From NCBI GenBank assembly GCA_020692565.1, contig JAIMKJ010000002.1, positions 1-64,000 of the forward strand: DNA of 64,000 nucleotides, read 5' to 3'. Position numbers and translations under genes: made by a program. This document shows, in pieces, positions 8,004 through 16,756 of the stretch (its first letter is position 1; every line of letters starts with the position of its first letter). The notes under the pieces were generated by a model, which searched no databases, had not been told where the DNA came from, and was given only the letters and a program-made list of their open reading frames with translations. Source of the DNA: Thermomonas sp. (GTDB lineage Bacteria; Pseudomonadota; Gammaproteobacteria; Xanthomonadales; Xanthomonadaceae).

Positions 8004-11000
8004 ATGACTAGCTGGAACCGTGGTGTGTGGTTGTTGCATATCGTTACTGCGCTTGCGCTCTTTTTGCTGGCGGGTCCCGTCTCGGCACAATCGAGCGAAA
8101 CAGATTACTGCTTCGAAGGGAGCTGCTATCCGACAAAGCATGCAGCCGAAAGCGCCATGAGAGCTGCTTACCCTCTCTACGGCAGTTATTTCCGCCCTAA
8201 AAATCCAACCCTGTCGCCTGTGTTCGGGGCGCTTGATTCGGAAACATACACGTACTACGTGCCGGATCAGTCTCCGCAATCATTCAATGCGCCTGTCTAT
8301 GCGTTCGACCCTGTGAGCAACCCGGCACCAACGTACTGTACAGCGAGTGGAGATCCGACCTACCCAAATGGGTGTGCATCGGAATCGCAGATGATTTCGA
8401 ACCTGATCGCGAGTGAGCAGGCCCTCCTGGGCGCTACGACCGCAGTGTCTTCCTACACTGGAAGCTATGTCACGCCATTTTCCGAGACGCATACCGTTGG
8501 TGCCCCCTATGGCTGGCTTCGGCACAATCAGGAGATCAATACATCGCAGTTCAGAACGCTCGTCGTCGTGTTCAACAACCCAAGCTGGAGCTATCCAAAA
8601 GACAGGTCATACAGGCTGCGGAAATTCACGCCCTTCGTTTGTCCGAATGGATTTACCGCTAAAAGCGGCTCGCATCCTTCCTATAATCCCACTGCGACCT
8701 ATCTACTGACAGAGCCTGTCTGTACGCCGAGTATCGGCGAAAAGAGCATCACCACAAAATCGCGACAACATTGTCCTTGGGTGCCGCCGGGCTCGCCGCT
8801 GACAGAGGGATTCAATCCGTGCTACCCGTCGACAGGCGACAAGGCTCGTTTCGAGACGGATTTCGAGTTTGCCGGGCGCCCGTTCGTCCGTTCTTATCAT
8901 TCCTTGCGCCAAGCAGGCCAGTTGCCGGAACTCGCGCCTGGGTGGGTGCATACCTATTCGAGCCGGGTGATTGGTGGAATCGGAAGTTCGCCTCTGACGC
9001 TGATCGACGACAGCGGCTACCTGACTCGGTTCAACAAAGTGGCTTACACGACGCGTTATGTGTCTGTAGCGGACGCATCGAAAGTGATCGACACCGTCGT
9101 AGAGAATGGGAAAAATATTTTCAAGCTCAGCGATGGGAGCGATCTTGTAAGGCGTTATAACGATAGCGGGCGTCTGATCCGTATCGACAGCCTTGGATCT
9201 GCTTGGCGTGTCGAGTTCGTGTATGCCGGCGATCGACTGATTTCTGCGACCGATCATCTCGGCAATGCGCTGCTGTTCGACTACGTCGGAAACAAGCTGA
9301 ATGCCCTGCATTTGCCGGACGGTAACGTAGTTCAATACGCATATGACGTCGACAATAATTTTCAGTCCGTACTGTATGCGGACGGCTCTACAAGAAGCTA
9401 CCACTACAACGAAGCCGGTTATTCCGATGCCAATGACCCGCATTCTCTGACCGGGATCAGCGATAACGGTGTGCGTTACCTCACATTCGGTTATGACGTC
9501 AAAAATCGCGTCAGGTTGAGTCAAGCGCATACAACGGGTGGCGTGGTAGAGAAAACGGAGCTGGCATATACCGGAGATACTCAAGTCACCGTGACCGGTA
9601 CTCGTGGTGAAACGCGTAGTTATGCGCTCTCCAGCAACACTGGGTTCCGTCGCGTCACCGCCATGACGGCAAGCGATGGCTCTGTATCTGCGACGTATAC
9701 CGGTGCGCTTCTTACCGAAAGCCGCGACAAGCTTCTCAACGTTACCCGTTACGAATATTCGAGCGACGGCAGTTATGGCTCTGCGCGCTACGATGCTTAC
9801 GGCACGCTTCAGGAACGAAAGACCGTCACGGTCCGGGACGCGAACTACCGCGTCACTTCGATTCTGACTCAGGCGAAATCCGGCGCGAGTTACGTCACGA
9901 GGCAGGAAAAGAGTTTCGCCTACAACAGCCGCGGCCAGGTTGCGACGCAGACCATCAAGGATCCGGTCACGCTGTCGACCAGAACCACGACCACGACCTA
10001 CTGCGAACAGTCGGATGTCGACGTCGCGACATGCCCCTTGGTCGGGCTGGTGAAGTCGATCGATGGGGCGCGTACCGATGTTGCAGATACGACGACCTAC
10101 ACTTATCGAGCGGCCGACGAACCCTCCTGTGCGAGCGCGCCCACCACATGCCCTTACCGCAAGGGCCAACTCTGGAAGGTCACCAATGCCGCGGGCCAGG
10201 TGTCCGAAACGCTGTCGTACAACCTGTACGGCAACCCGCTCTCGGTCAAAGATCCCAATGGCGTGGTGACCGACTTCGAGTACACGGTGCGCGGGTGGAT
10301 GACCGCGCGTAAAGTGCGGGGCAGCAATAATGCGGTCGAAACGGATGATCAGATCACCCGGATCGAGTACTGGCCGACCGGGCAGGTCAAGAAGGTCACG
10401 CAGCCGGATGGCGCATTCACTTCTTATGCCTACGACGGCGCCTATCGCCTGACTGGTATCAGCGACAACGACGGTAACAGCATCACCTATACGTTGAATG
10501 CCGCAGGCGATCGCACGAAGGAAGACACCAAGGATGTCGGTGGCGTGCTGCAGCGGACGCTTTCGCACACCTACAACACCTTGGGCCAACTGCAGACTGC
10601 CACGGACGCTTACGGCCGCAATACCGGTTTCACCTACGACAGCAACAGCAATCTCGACACCACGACCGATGCGTTGACCCGCGTCACGGACAACAACTAC
10701 GACGCGCTCGATCGCCTCAAGCGCACGCTGCAGGATGTGAACGGCATCGCGGCCGAAACCGAGTTCAAGTACGACGTGCTCGACAACCTGACCCAGGTCA
10801 AGGATCCGAAAGGGTTGAATACCGATTACGCCTACAACGGTCTCAGCGACCTTACGCAACTGAGCAGCCCCGATACCGGGACGGCTACATATACCTACGA
10901 TAGCGCCGGCAATCGCGCCAGTCAGACCGATGCCCGTGGCGTCACTACGACTTATGGGTACGATGCGCTCAACCGGTTGACGTCGGTTGCCTATCCGACC

Positions 11001-12230
11001 GCATCGCTCAACAGCAGCTATACCTACGACACCGCGCAGGCGGCCTGCCAGTCCGGCGAAACCTTCACTGTTGGGCGTTTGACCAAGATCGTGGACGGCA
11101 GCGGGAATACCGTTTACTGCTACGACCGCTTCGGCAATCTGGTGCGCAAGGTCCAGACCACGAACGGCAAGGTGTTCACACTGCGATACGTGTTCAACGT
11201 CGCCGGACAACTCACCGGCATGGTGTACCCGGATGGCGCGGTGGTCGATTACATCCGCGACGCGCAGGGCCGGGTGACTGAAGTCGGCGCGCAGTCGGTG
11301 GGCGGTACGCGCCAGGTCGTGCTGACCAACGCGACGTACTACCCCTTCGGCCCGGTGGCCGAATGGACCTACGGCAACAATCGCGTGATGAAGCGTTCCT
11401 TGAACCAGAACTACCAGCCCGGCTTCGTGGAAGTGATCGGTGCGGGTGGGTTGAATGTCGGTTATGAGTTCGATGAAGTGGGCAATCTCAAGAAGCTGCG
11501 CACCGCCAACCAGGTAGACCCGCCGTTGCGCGCGTTCGGTTACGACGGCCTCAATCGTTTGACCGAGAACAAGGACGGCATCAGCGATGCGGTACTGGAA
11601 GGCTACACGTACGACAAGACCGGTAACCGCACCAGCGCCACCGTCGGTGCTGCGACTACGGCTTATGGTTATCTGAGTGGTTCGCATCGCCTGGACAGCG
11701 TGGGTTCGATTGCGCGTGCCTACGACAACGTCGGCAACACCACCCAGATCGGCGGTACCGCGAAAGAGTTCGTCTACAACGACCTCAACCGGATGAGCCA
11801 GTATCGGGAATCCGGGGTGGACAAGATGAGCTACGTCTACAACGGTCGTGGCGAGCAGGTGCGCAAATACGCGAGCGGCACGACGAACGAGTACAGCCTG
11901 TACGACGAAGCTGGTCAGTGGCTGGGCGAGTACGACGACAGCGGTGCACCGGTGCAGCAGATCGTATGGTTGGATAACCTGCCGGTTGGTGTGCTGGCGG
12001 GTGCGAGCACGTCGCAGAAATTGTATTACGTCGAGGCGGATGCACTGGGGTCGCCGCGTGTGGTGGTGGATCCGGTTCGTGGTGCCAGCGGTACGGTGGT
12101 GTGGGCTTGGGATCTGGCGGCTGAAGCGTTCGGGAATACGGCGCCGAATCAGGATCCGGATGGAGATTCGACGCAGTTCGTGTTGATATGCGGTTTCCGG
12201 GGCAGCGGTTTGATGCTGTGTCAGGCCTGA
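8004..12230 (+). CDS. RHS/YD-repeat protein, interrupted before its C-terminal tip
   Basis: A 1408-residue cell-surface or secreted repeat protein. It begins with a signal peptide (residues 1-28, cleavage after VSA), has a cysteine-containing N-terminal domain, a DUF6531-like entry segment near residue 278 (GDKARFETDFEF), then dozens of YD repeats (patterns such as YDxxGNLxxxTD) from about 390 to 1240, and the start of the RHS core near 1340 (YYVEADALGSPRVVVD). The core stops abruptly after the STQFVL segment, and its expected continuation RFPGQRFDAVSGLNYNY is in the +1-shifted frame from 12188. A single missing A near 12186 explains this, so the native product was probably one polymorphic toxin of about 1600 residues. 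RBS AAGGGA precedes the ATG at 8004. Confidence 0.9.
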   Translation: MTSWNRGVWLLHIVTALALFLLAGPVSAQSSETDYCFEGSCYPTKHAAESAMRAAYPLYGSYFRPKNPTLSPVFGALDSETYTYYVPDQSPQSFNAPVYAFDPVSNPAPTYCTASGDPTYPNGCASESQMISNLIASEQALLGATTAVSSYTGSYVTPFSETHTVGAPYGWLRHNQEINTSQFRTLVVVFNNPSWSYPKDRSYRLRKFTPFVCPNGFTAKSGSHPSYNPTATYLLTEPVCTPSIGEKSITTKSRQHCPWVPPGSPLTEGFNPCYPSTGDKARFETDFEFAGRPFVRSYHSLRQAGQLPELAPGWVHTYSSRVIGGIGSSPLTLIDDSGYLTRFNKVAYTTRYVSVADASKVIDTVVENGKNIFKLSDGSDLVRRYNDSGRLIRIDSLGSAWRVEFVYAGDRLISATDHLGNALLFDYVGNKLNALHLPDGNVVQYAYDVDNNFQSVLYADGSTRSYHYNEAGYSDANDPHSLTGISDNGVRYLTFGYDVKNRVRLSQAHTTGGVVEKTELAYTGDTQVTVTGTRGETRSYALSSNTGFRRVTAMTASDGSVSATYTGALLTESRDKLLNVTRYEYSSDGSYGSARYDAYGTLQERKTVTVRDANYRVTSILTQAKSGASYVTRQEKSFAYNSRGQVATQTIKDPVTLSTRTTTTTYCEQSDVDVATCPLVGLVKSIDGARTDVADTTTYTYRAADEPSCASAPTTCPYRKGQLWKVTNAAGQVSETLSYNLYGNPLSVKDPNGVVTDFEYTVRGWMTARKVRGSNNAVETDDQITRIEYWPTGQVKKVTQPDGAFTSYAYDGAYRLTGISDNDGNSITYTLNAAGDRTKEDTKDVGGVLQRTLSHTYNTLGQLQTATDAYGRNTGFTYDSNSNLDTTTDALTRVTDNNYDALDRLKRTLQDVNGIAAETEFKYDVLDNLTQVKDPKGLNTDYAYNGLSDLTQLSSPDTGTATYTYDSAGNRASQTDARGVTTTYGYDALNRLTSVAYPTASLNSSYTYDTAQAACQSGETFTVGRLTKIVDGSGNTVYCYDRFGNLVRKVQTTNGKVFTLRYVFNVAGQLTGMVYPDGAVVDYIRDAQGRVTEVGAQSVGGTRQVVLTNATYYPFGPVAEWTYGNNRVMKRSLNQNYQPGFVEVIGAGGLNVGYEFDEVGNLKKLRTANQVDPPLRAFGYDGLNRLTENKDGISDAVLEGYTYDKTGNRTSATVGAATTAYGYLSGSHRLDSVGSIARAYDNVGNTTQIGGTAKEFVYNDLNRMSQYRESGVDKMSYVYNGRGEQVRKYASGTTNEYSLYDEAGQWLGEYDDSGAPVQQIVWLDNLPVGVLAGASTSQKLYYVEADALGSPRVVVDPVRGASGTVVWAWDLAAEAFGNTAPNQDPDGDSTQFVLICGFRGSGLMLCQA

Positions 12231-12814
12231 ATTACAACTACTTCCGGGATTACGAGGCTGCGACTGGGCGGTATATGGAGAGTGATCCGATTGGGTTATC
12301 GGGAGGGGTAGGCACATATGGCTACACAGCGGGAAAACCATTTGAGATGACTGACCCTCATGGGCTTTGCTACGGGATGGGTTACCTTTTCTCTCCAAGC
12401 TGTAATGGAGCAGTAGTGCGTCCGCCACCGGCGCCCCAGCCTGCACGATGCAATGTGCCCAAGCGCAACAAAAAGTGTATTGCGAGAGCCCTTGGTGTGC
12501 CGGAGGCACAAGTAGATGGAGTCGCTGTTTATCCCAATAGTGCTTATGCGAATTTGATACCAATGTTCTGGTTCAGTGAAGGCGGAACTACGTTGCCTGG
12601 ACGCATCTTCTATACGCAGTCATGTGCTAGTTTCTGGTCGAGCAGTGGTGGTTTTATTCTCCATGAGTATTACCACGTGTTTTATCAGTGGGCGCAGGGA
12701 ATGACGCTACGGACATATTTCACTTATGCTTTTCACAACGAGTCTATGGCTGATGGTTTTGCCGCTTCTGCATCAGCTCAATACAGAAAATGTATGAATG
12801 ACGATTGTCCATGA
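12188..12814 (+). CDS. RHS core end plus putative zinc-metallopeptidase toxin tip (frameshifted fragment)
   Basis: This 208-residue frame is the missing end of the upstream RHS protein. Residues 1-60 carry the conserved RHS core (RFPGQRFDAVSGLNYNYFRD, then DPIGL) and the self-cleavage site DPHGL at 56-60. The variable tip follows: a Cys-rich linker and then HEYYH at 159-163, an HExxH zinc motif, with ESMAD at 185-189 supplying a plausible third ligand. I infer a metallopeptidase-like toxin. The base composition drops towards AT in the tip and in the next gene, usual for exchanged toxin cassettes. There is no good ribosome site before the ATG at 12188, so it is better seen as part of a broken gene. 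Its stop overlaps the next start (ATGA). Confidence 0.78.
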   Translation: MRFPGQRFDAVSGLNYNYFRDYEAATGRYMESDPIGLSGGVGTYGYTAGKPFEMTDPHGLCYGMGYLFSPSCNGAVVRPPPAPQPARCNVPKRNKKCIARALGVPEAQVDGVAVYPNSAYANLIPMFWFSEGGTTLPGRIFYTQSCASFWSSSGGFILHEYYHVFYQWAQGMTLRTYFTYAFHNESMADGFAASASAQYRKCMNDDCP

Positions 12815-13116
12815 GCAGGTTTTTTTTTCTTCTGTTGGGTGCTCTGATTTTTCTTCCGGCATGTGATGCGCATGTCATCGTCAATGGCTTTGCCGATCAA
12901 AATTCAGGGTGCGTGTATCAAAGGTATCTGCACGATAGTGTTGTGGATCAATTTGAGATTGATGGAAATTTTTCAGAAAGTTATGCCATTTCGCTTTTTG
13001 GTCCAAGGATAAAGGTTCGGATTGTTTGCCAAGGTGAGGTCGTTGCTGAGAAAAATATTGGAGCTTTCCCGGCGAAAATTGATTTCGGAAGCTTAAAAAG
13101 ACCGCAAAGGCCGTAA
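12811..13116 (+). CDS. Small lipoprotein, candidate immunity protein
   Basis: A 101-residue protein with a lipoprotein signal peptide; LPAC places the lipidated cysteine at residue 18. It is otherwise unrecognised. The ATG overlaps the stop of the RHS toxin tip, so the two are translationally coupled, and it is AT-rich like the tip. Position directly after a polymorphic toxin makes an immunity role the simplest inference; a periplasmic lipoprotein would protect against a toxin acting in the periplasm. No sequence family supports this directly. Confidence 0.65.
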   Translation: MSRFFFLLLGALIFLPACDAHVIVNGFADQNSGCVYQRYLHDSVVDQFEIDGNFSESYAISLFGPRIKVRIVCQGEVVAEKNIGAFPAKIDFGSLKRPQRP

Positions 13117-13135
13117 GGCACAATCCTCGTTTGCC

Positions 13136-13249
13136 GTAGGGTGGAACCCGCACAGCGGATTCCACCGTCTTTCGATATCCGATGCGATTGAATCGCGAAT
13201 CAACGGATATGTCGTAATGGCGGAATCCGCTACGCGGGTTCCGCCCTAC
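13136..13249. repeat. GTAG REP pair (BIME) beside the RAYT gene
   Basis: Two REP sequences face each other: GTAGGGTGGAACCCGCACAG at the left end, and on the opposite strand GTAGGGCGGAACCCGCGTAG at the right end. Each carries the 5' GTAG tetranucleotide that RAYT transposases recognise, followed by a hairpin-forming stem. Between them is another inverted repeat (GATATCCG with CGGATATG). The RAYT gene starts 91 bases further on. Confidence 0.88.
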
Positions 13250-13339
13250 GCTTGGCTTCGTATTTTTCGGGATTTTCTGACGGGCACTTGGGTTGTTTTC
13301 TGATGCTGGGTTTGTCGCGATGCGGGCATGTTGCCGTGC

Positions 13340-13846
13340 ATGCCGAATTATCGACGCGAATGGACGCCTGGCGGGACGTGGTTTTTCACGGTGAATTTGC
13401 TGGAGCGGCGTCGCAACGATTTGTTGATCGCGGAATTCGGTCGGTTGCGGACTTGTATCGCACTCGAACGATCGCGCCGTCCATTCTCGGTCGTTGCGTG
13501 GGTGGTATTGCCGGATCATATGCATTGGATCTGGCGGTTGCCGGCGGGCGATGCCGATTTCGCGACTCGCTGGCGTCGTATCAAAACGGATTTCAGCTTG
13601 AGTTTGCCGAAAACCGAACGACGTTCGATGGTTCGGGTTGCGCGAGGCGAACGCGGCATTTGGCAACGCCGTTACTGGGAACATCGGATCAAAGGCGACG
13701 ATGATCTCAGGCATCATATCGACTACATCCACTACAACCCGGTGAAACACGGATATGCGACGAAGGCGGTGGATTGGCCGCACTCGTCGTTTCATGGGTA
13801 TGTGCGGTCTGGCGTGTATCCGCCGGATTGGGGCGTGGTCGATTGA
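13340..13846 (+). CDS. REP-associated tyrosine transposase (RAYT, Y1/HUH type)
   Basis: RAYTs are single-copy, domesticated relatives of IS200/IS605 transposases thought to process and spread REP sequences. The 168-residue product has the HxH metal-binding motif at H60-H62 (DHMHWIW) and a likely catalytic tyrosine Y132 in IHYNPVKHG. Length and the N-terminus (MPNYRREW) match the family; this N-terminus is why the ATG at 13340 was preferred over 13328. A GTAG REP pair lies just upstream, the usual partner. No flanking inverted repeats of a full insertion sequence are seen. Confidence 0.92.
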   Translation: MPNYRREWTPGGTWFFTVNLLERRRNDLLIAEFGRLRTCIALERSRRPFSVVAWVVLPDHMHWIWRLPAGDADFATRWRRIKTDFSLSLPKTERRSMVRVARGERGIWQRRYWEHRIKGDDDLRHHIDYIHYNPVKHGYATKAVDWPHSSFHGYVRSGVYPPDWGVVD

Positions 13847-13971
13847 AGCCGTATGACGACCACCGCCTGGGGTTTACATGGCATGGCGTCGGGTTGCCCG
13901 TGCATTGCTTTCGTTTCGATCATTGCGCGTAATGACGGGTGCCATTTGAAATGGCGAGCGTAGAGCACAGC

Positions 13972-14580
13972 TTACGAGGGATTCGCGAGCCTGCGATATC
14001 GCGTGTCCAACGCAACGACATGTTTTTGTAAATCATCGAGAGTGCCGGTATTCACGATGATGTCGTCGGCGACGGCGAGCCGCTGTTCGCGGGTCGCCTG
14101 CGAGGCGATCATCCTGTCGGCGAGCGCGGCATCGATATCGTCGCGCTGGATCAATCGCGCATGCTGTACTTCGACCGGAACGTCGATGACCAGGATGCGC
14201 TGCAGCCACGGATAGGCCGAGCGGGCGCCGACTTCGGCCAATAACGGGATCGCGGCGATCGAGTACGGGCTTGCGGCTTGCGCGCACTGGCGTGCAAGCG
14301 ACTCGCGCACGCGAGGATGGATGATGGCCTCAAGCAGTCTGCGGGCGGCATCGTCGCCGAAGACGCGTTTACGCATCGCGGCGCGGTCGAGGGCGCCGGC
14401 GCTATCGAGAATGTCGTCGCCGAATGCAGCGACCACTTCGGTCAAGCCTTCGCTGCCGAGCGCGACCGCTTCACGCGCGGCGATATCGGCGTCTGCGACG
14501 ACGATACCCAATGCTTCGAATGCATGCGCGACTGCGGATTTGCCCGAGGCGATGCCACCGGTCAGGCCGACGCAGTACAT
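13972..14580 (-). CDS. coaE: Dephospho-CoA kinase
   Basis: It phosphorylates the 3' hydroxyl of dephospho-CoA in the last step of coenzyme A synthesis, in the cytoplasm. The 202-residue protein begins with the P-loop GLTGGIASGKS and has the expected DADIAAREA, IIHPRVRE and IPLLAEVGA segments of the family. It follows pilD by 25 bases on the same strand; the pilB-pilC-pilD-coaE order is widely conserved in gammaproteobacteria. Confidence 0.96.
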   Translation of the reverse strand: MYCVGLTGGIASGKSAVAHAFEALGIVVADADIAAREAVALGSEGLTEVVAAFGDDILDSAGALDRAAMRKRVFGDDAARRLLEAIIHPRVRESLARQCAQAASPYSIAAIPLLAEVGARSAYPWLQRILVIDVPVEVQHARLIQRDDIDAALADRMIASQATREQRLAVADDIIVNTGTLDDLQKHVVALDTRYRRLANPS

Positions 14581-14605
14581 GTTTTACGGAAACCGAGCCA
14601 TGCGG

Positions 14606-15469
14606 TCAGTCGAGGCCAGACATGCGCATATAGGTGCCGATGATCACGTCGCCCCACATGAAGACGATCCAGCCGGCGATGGCGAGATACGGGCCGAACG
14701 GGATCTGGGTGTTGCGGTCGCGGCCCTGCATCGCGAGGAAGATCGAGCCGATGATGGCGCCGACCAGCGATGACATCAGCGCGATCGGCAGCAATGCCTT
14801 GTAACCGGCCCAGGCGCCGAGCGCGGCGAGCAGTTTGAAGTCGCCGTGTCCCATGCCGACCTTGCCGGTCAGTTGTTTGAACACCCAGTACACCGTCCAC
14901 AGCGAGACGTAGCCGAGCACCGCGCCGGCGATGGCTTCTTTGGCCGGCACGAACAGGTTGTCGACGCTGGCGATGAGACCGAGCCACAGCAACGACAGCG
15001 TGATCTGATCGGGCAACAGCTTGGTGCGCAGGTCCATGCCCGCGCCCGCGATCAGGAAACAGCTCAGCAGCGAGGCGCCGAATCCTTGCCAGCCGAAGCC
15101 GAAACGCCAGACGCTGGCGACGACCAGCAGCATCGTCAGCAGTTCGACGGCGGGATACTGGATCGAAATCGGCGTTTTGCAATTGCGGCAGCGACCGCGC
15201 AGCGCCAGCCAGCTGAAGACCGGAATATTTTCGTACCAGGACAGTTTGTGCTGGCAGTGCGGGCAGTGCGATGGCTCGACCACGATGCCGGGCGGCGGCG
15301 GATCGTAGAGATCGCCCTGTCCCAGTTCGTCCAGGGCGTCGCGCTTCCACTCCCATTCCAGCCGTTTCGGCAAGCGCAGGATCACCACGTTGAGGAAGCT
15401 GCCGACGAGCAGCCCGAGGCCGGCGGCGATCGGAAAACCGATCGCCGGGTTCTGGTCGAGGAACGCCAT
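14606..15469 (-). CDS. pilD: Prepilin peptidase / N-methyltransferase
   Basis: An inner-membrane aspartyl protease that removes leader peptides from type IV pilins and type II pseudopilins and methylates the new N-terminus. The 287-residue protein shows the cytoplasmic zinc motif CPHC...CRNC between helices 1 and 2, and both catalytic aspartates, in GAGMDLRTK and GMGHGDFKLL. The latter is the GxGDxK-type motif (GHGDFK). It lies 18 bases downstream of pilC. Confidence 0.96.
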   Translation of the reverse strand: MAFLDQNPAIGFPIAAGLGLLVGSFLNVVILRLPKRLEWEWKRDALDELGQGDLYDPPPPGIVVEPSHCPHCQHKLSWYENIPVFSWLALRGRCRNCKTPISIQYPAVELLTMLLVVASVWRFGFGWQGFGASLLSCFLIAGAGMDLRTKLLPDQITLSLLWLGLIASVDNLFVPAKEAIAGAVLGYVSLWTVYWVFKQLTGKVGMGHGDFKLLAALGAWAGYKALLPIALMSSLVGAIIGSIFLAMQGRDRNTQIPFGPYLAIAGWIVFMWGDVIIGTYMRMSGLD

Positions 15470-15487
15470 CGATGCGCGGACCCGGAC

Positions 15488-16753
15488 TCAGCCGCCGACC
15501 GCAGCGGCCAGCTTGAAGATCGGCAGATACATGCCGACGACCATGCTGCCCACCATCACGCCGATGATGACCATGATCATCGGTTCGAGCAGGCTGGCCA
15601 GCGCGTCTACGGCATTGTTCACTTCTTGCTCGTAGAACTCCGCGACCTTGAACAGCATCGTGTCGAGCGCGCCGGCTTCTTCGCCGATCGCGGCCATCTG
15701 CACGACCATGTGCGGGAACAGATTGACCTGTTTCATCGCCATGTTGACCGGATAACCGACGGACACGTCCTCGCGGATGCGCCACACCGCTTTTTCGTAG
15801 ACCGAGTTGCCGGTGGCGCCGGCGACACTTTCCAGCGCTTCGACCAGCGGCACGCCGGCCTTGAAGGTGGTGGCCAGGGTGCGCGCGAAGCGCGCGATCG
15901 CCGAGTTGTGCATGATCGCGCCAATCACCGGCACCTTGAGCACGACCTTGTCGAGGAAGTGCTGGAAGCCCGACGAGCGCTTGTACGCGAAGATGAAACT
16001 GGCGATGCTGGCGATCGTGATGCCCAGCATCAGCCACCACCACGACACCATGAAGCGCGAGAATTTCACGATCAGTTGGGTGAACGCGGGGAGTTCGGCG
16101 CCGAAGTTCTTGAACACGTCTTCGAACTGGGGTACCACGAACACGAGCATGATCGAGCTGACCAGGATCGCGACAGCGATGACCATTGCCGGATAGAACA
16201 GCGCCTTTTTGATCTTGCCCTTCAGCGCCTCGGTGTTTTCCTTGTAGGTCGCGATGGTGTCGAGTACGGTCTCGAGCACGCCCGCCGATTCGCCGGCGCG
16301 TACGAGGTTGCGATACAACTCGTCGAAATACACCGGATGCTTGCTCATCGCCTCATAGATCGAGGAGCCGCCCTCGATGTCGGTGCGCACGGCGTCGACC
16401 AGATTCTTCATCCGCAGGTTCTTCTGGCCGTTGCCGATGATTTCCAGCGACTGCACCAGCGGCACGCCCGATTTCATCATCGTGGCGATCTGGCGGCTGA
16501 AGATCGCGATGTCCTTGGCGCTGACCTTGCTGCCGGCAGCGCCGAAGAGCGGCTTGGGCTTGGGCTTGACCAGGCTTGGCGTGATGCCCAGGCGGCGAAG
16601 TTCGGCACGCAGCAGATTGCCGTTCTTGGCCTGCTGTTCGCCCTTCATCTTGATGCCGCGTTTGTCGGTGCCCTCCCAGACGAACATCGGCATCTGATTG
16701 CCGGCGCGTTCGGTGGTCGGGGAGGTTTTCGCGGCGGTGCGGGATGCGGCCAT
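15488..16753 (-). CDS. pilC: Type IV pilus inner-membrane platform protein
   Basis: The polytopic platform protein through which the PilB and PilT motors act on pilin. The 421-residue protein carries two T2SSF domains, each followed by membrane helices (about residues 180-250 and 385-415). Landmarks include SRQIATMMKSGVPLVQSLEI and FARTLATTFKAGVPLVEALE, the repeated start of each domain. It begins 3 bases after the pilB stop, so it is in the same operon. Confidence 0.95.
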   Translation of the reverse strand: MAASRTAAKTSPTTERAGNQMPMFVWEGTDKRGIKMKGEQQAKNGNLLRAELRRLGITPSLVKPKPKPLFGAAGSKVSAKDIAIFSRQIATMMKSGVPLVQSLEIIGNGQKNLRMKNLVDAVRTDIEGGSSIYEAMSKHPVYFDELYRNLVRAGESAGVLETVLDTIATYKENTEALKGKIKKALFYPAMVIAVAILVSSIMLVFVVPQFEDVFKNFGAELPAFTQLIVKFSRFMVSWWWLMLGITIASIASFIFAYKRSSGFQHFLDKVVLKVPVIGAIMHNSAIARFARTLATTFKAGVPLVEALESVAGATGNSVYEKAVWRIREDVSVGYPVNMAMKQVNLFPHMVVQMAAIGEEAGALDTMLFKVAEFYEQEVNNAVDALASLLEPMIMVIIGVMVGSMVVGMYLPIFKLAAAVGG

Positions 16754-16756
16754 GGC

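Noticed and set aside
8703..12563. A very long open frame antisense to the RHS gene
   Set aside because: Its product has no domain pattern and it mirrors the repeated codons of the RHS gene; GC-rich coding sequence often gives long open antisense frames.
13328..13339. Earlier ATG for the RAYT gene
   Set aside because: Adds four residues before the conserved MPNYRR start, with no better ribosome site.
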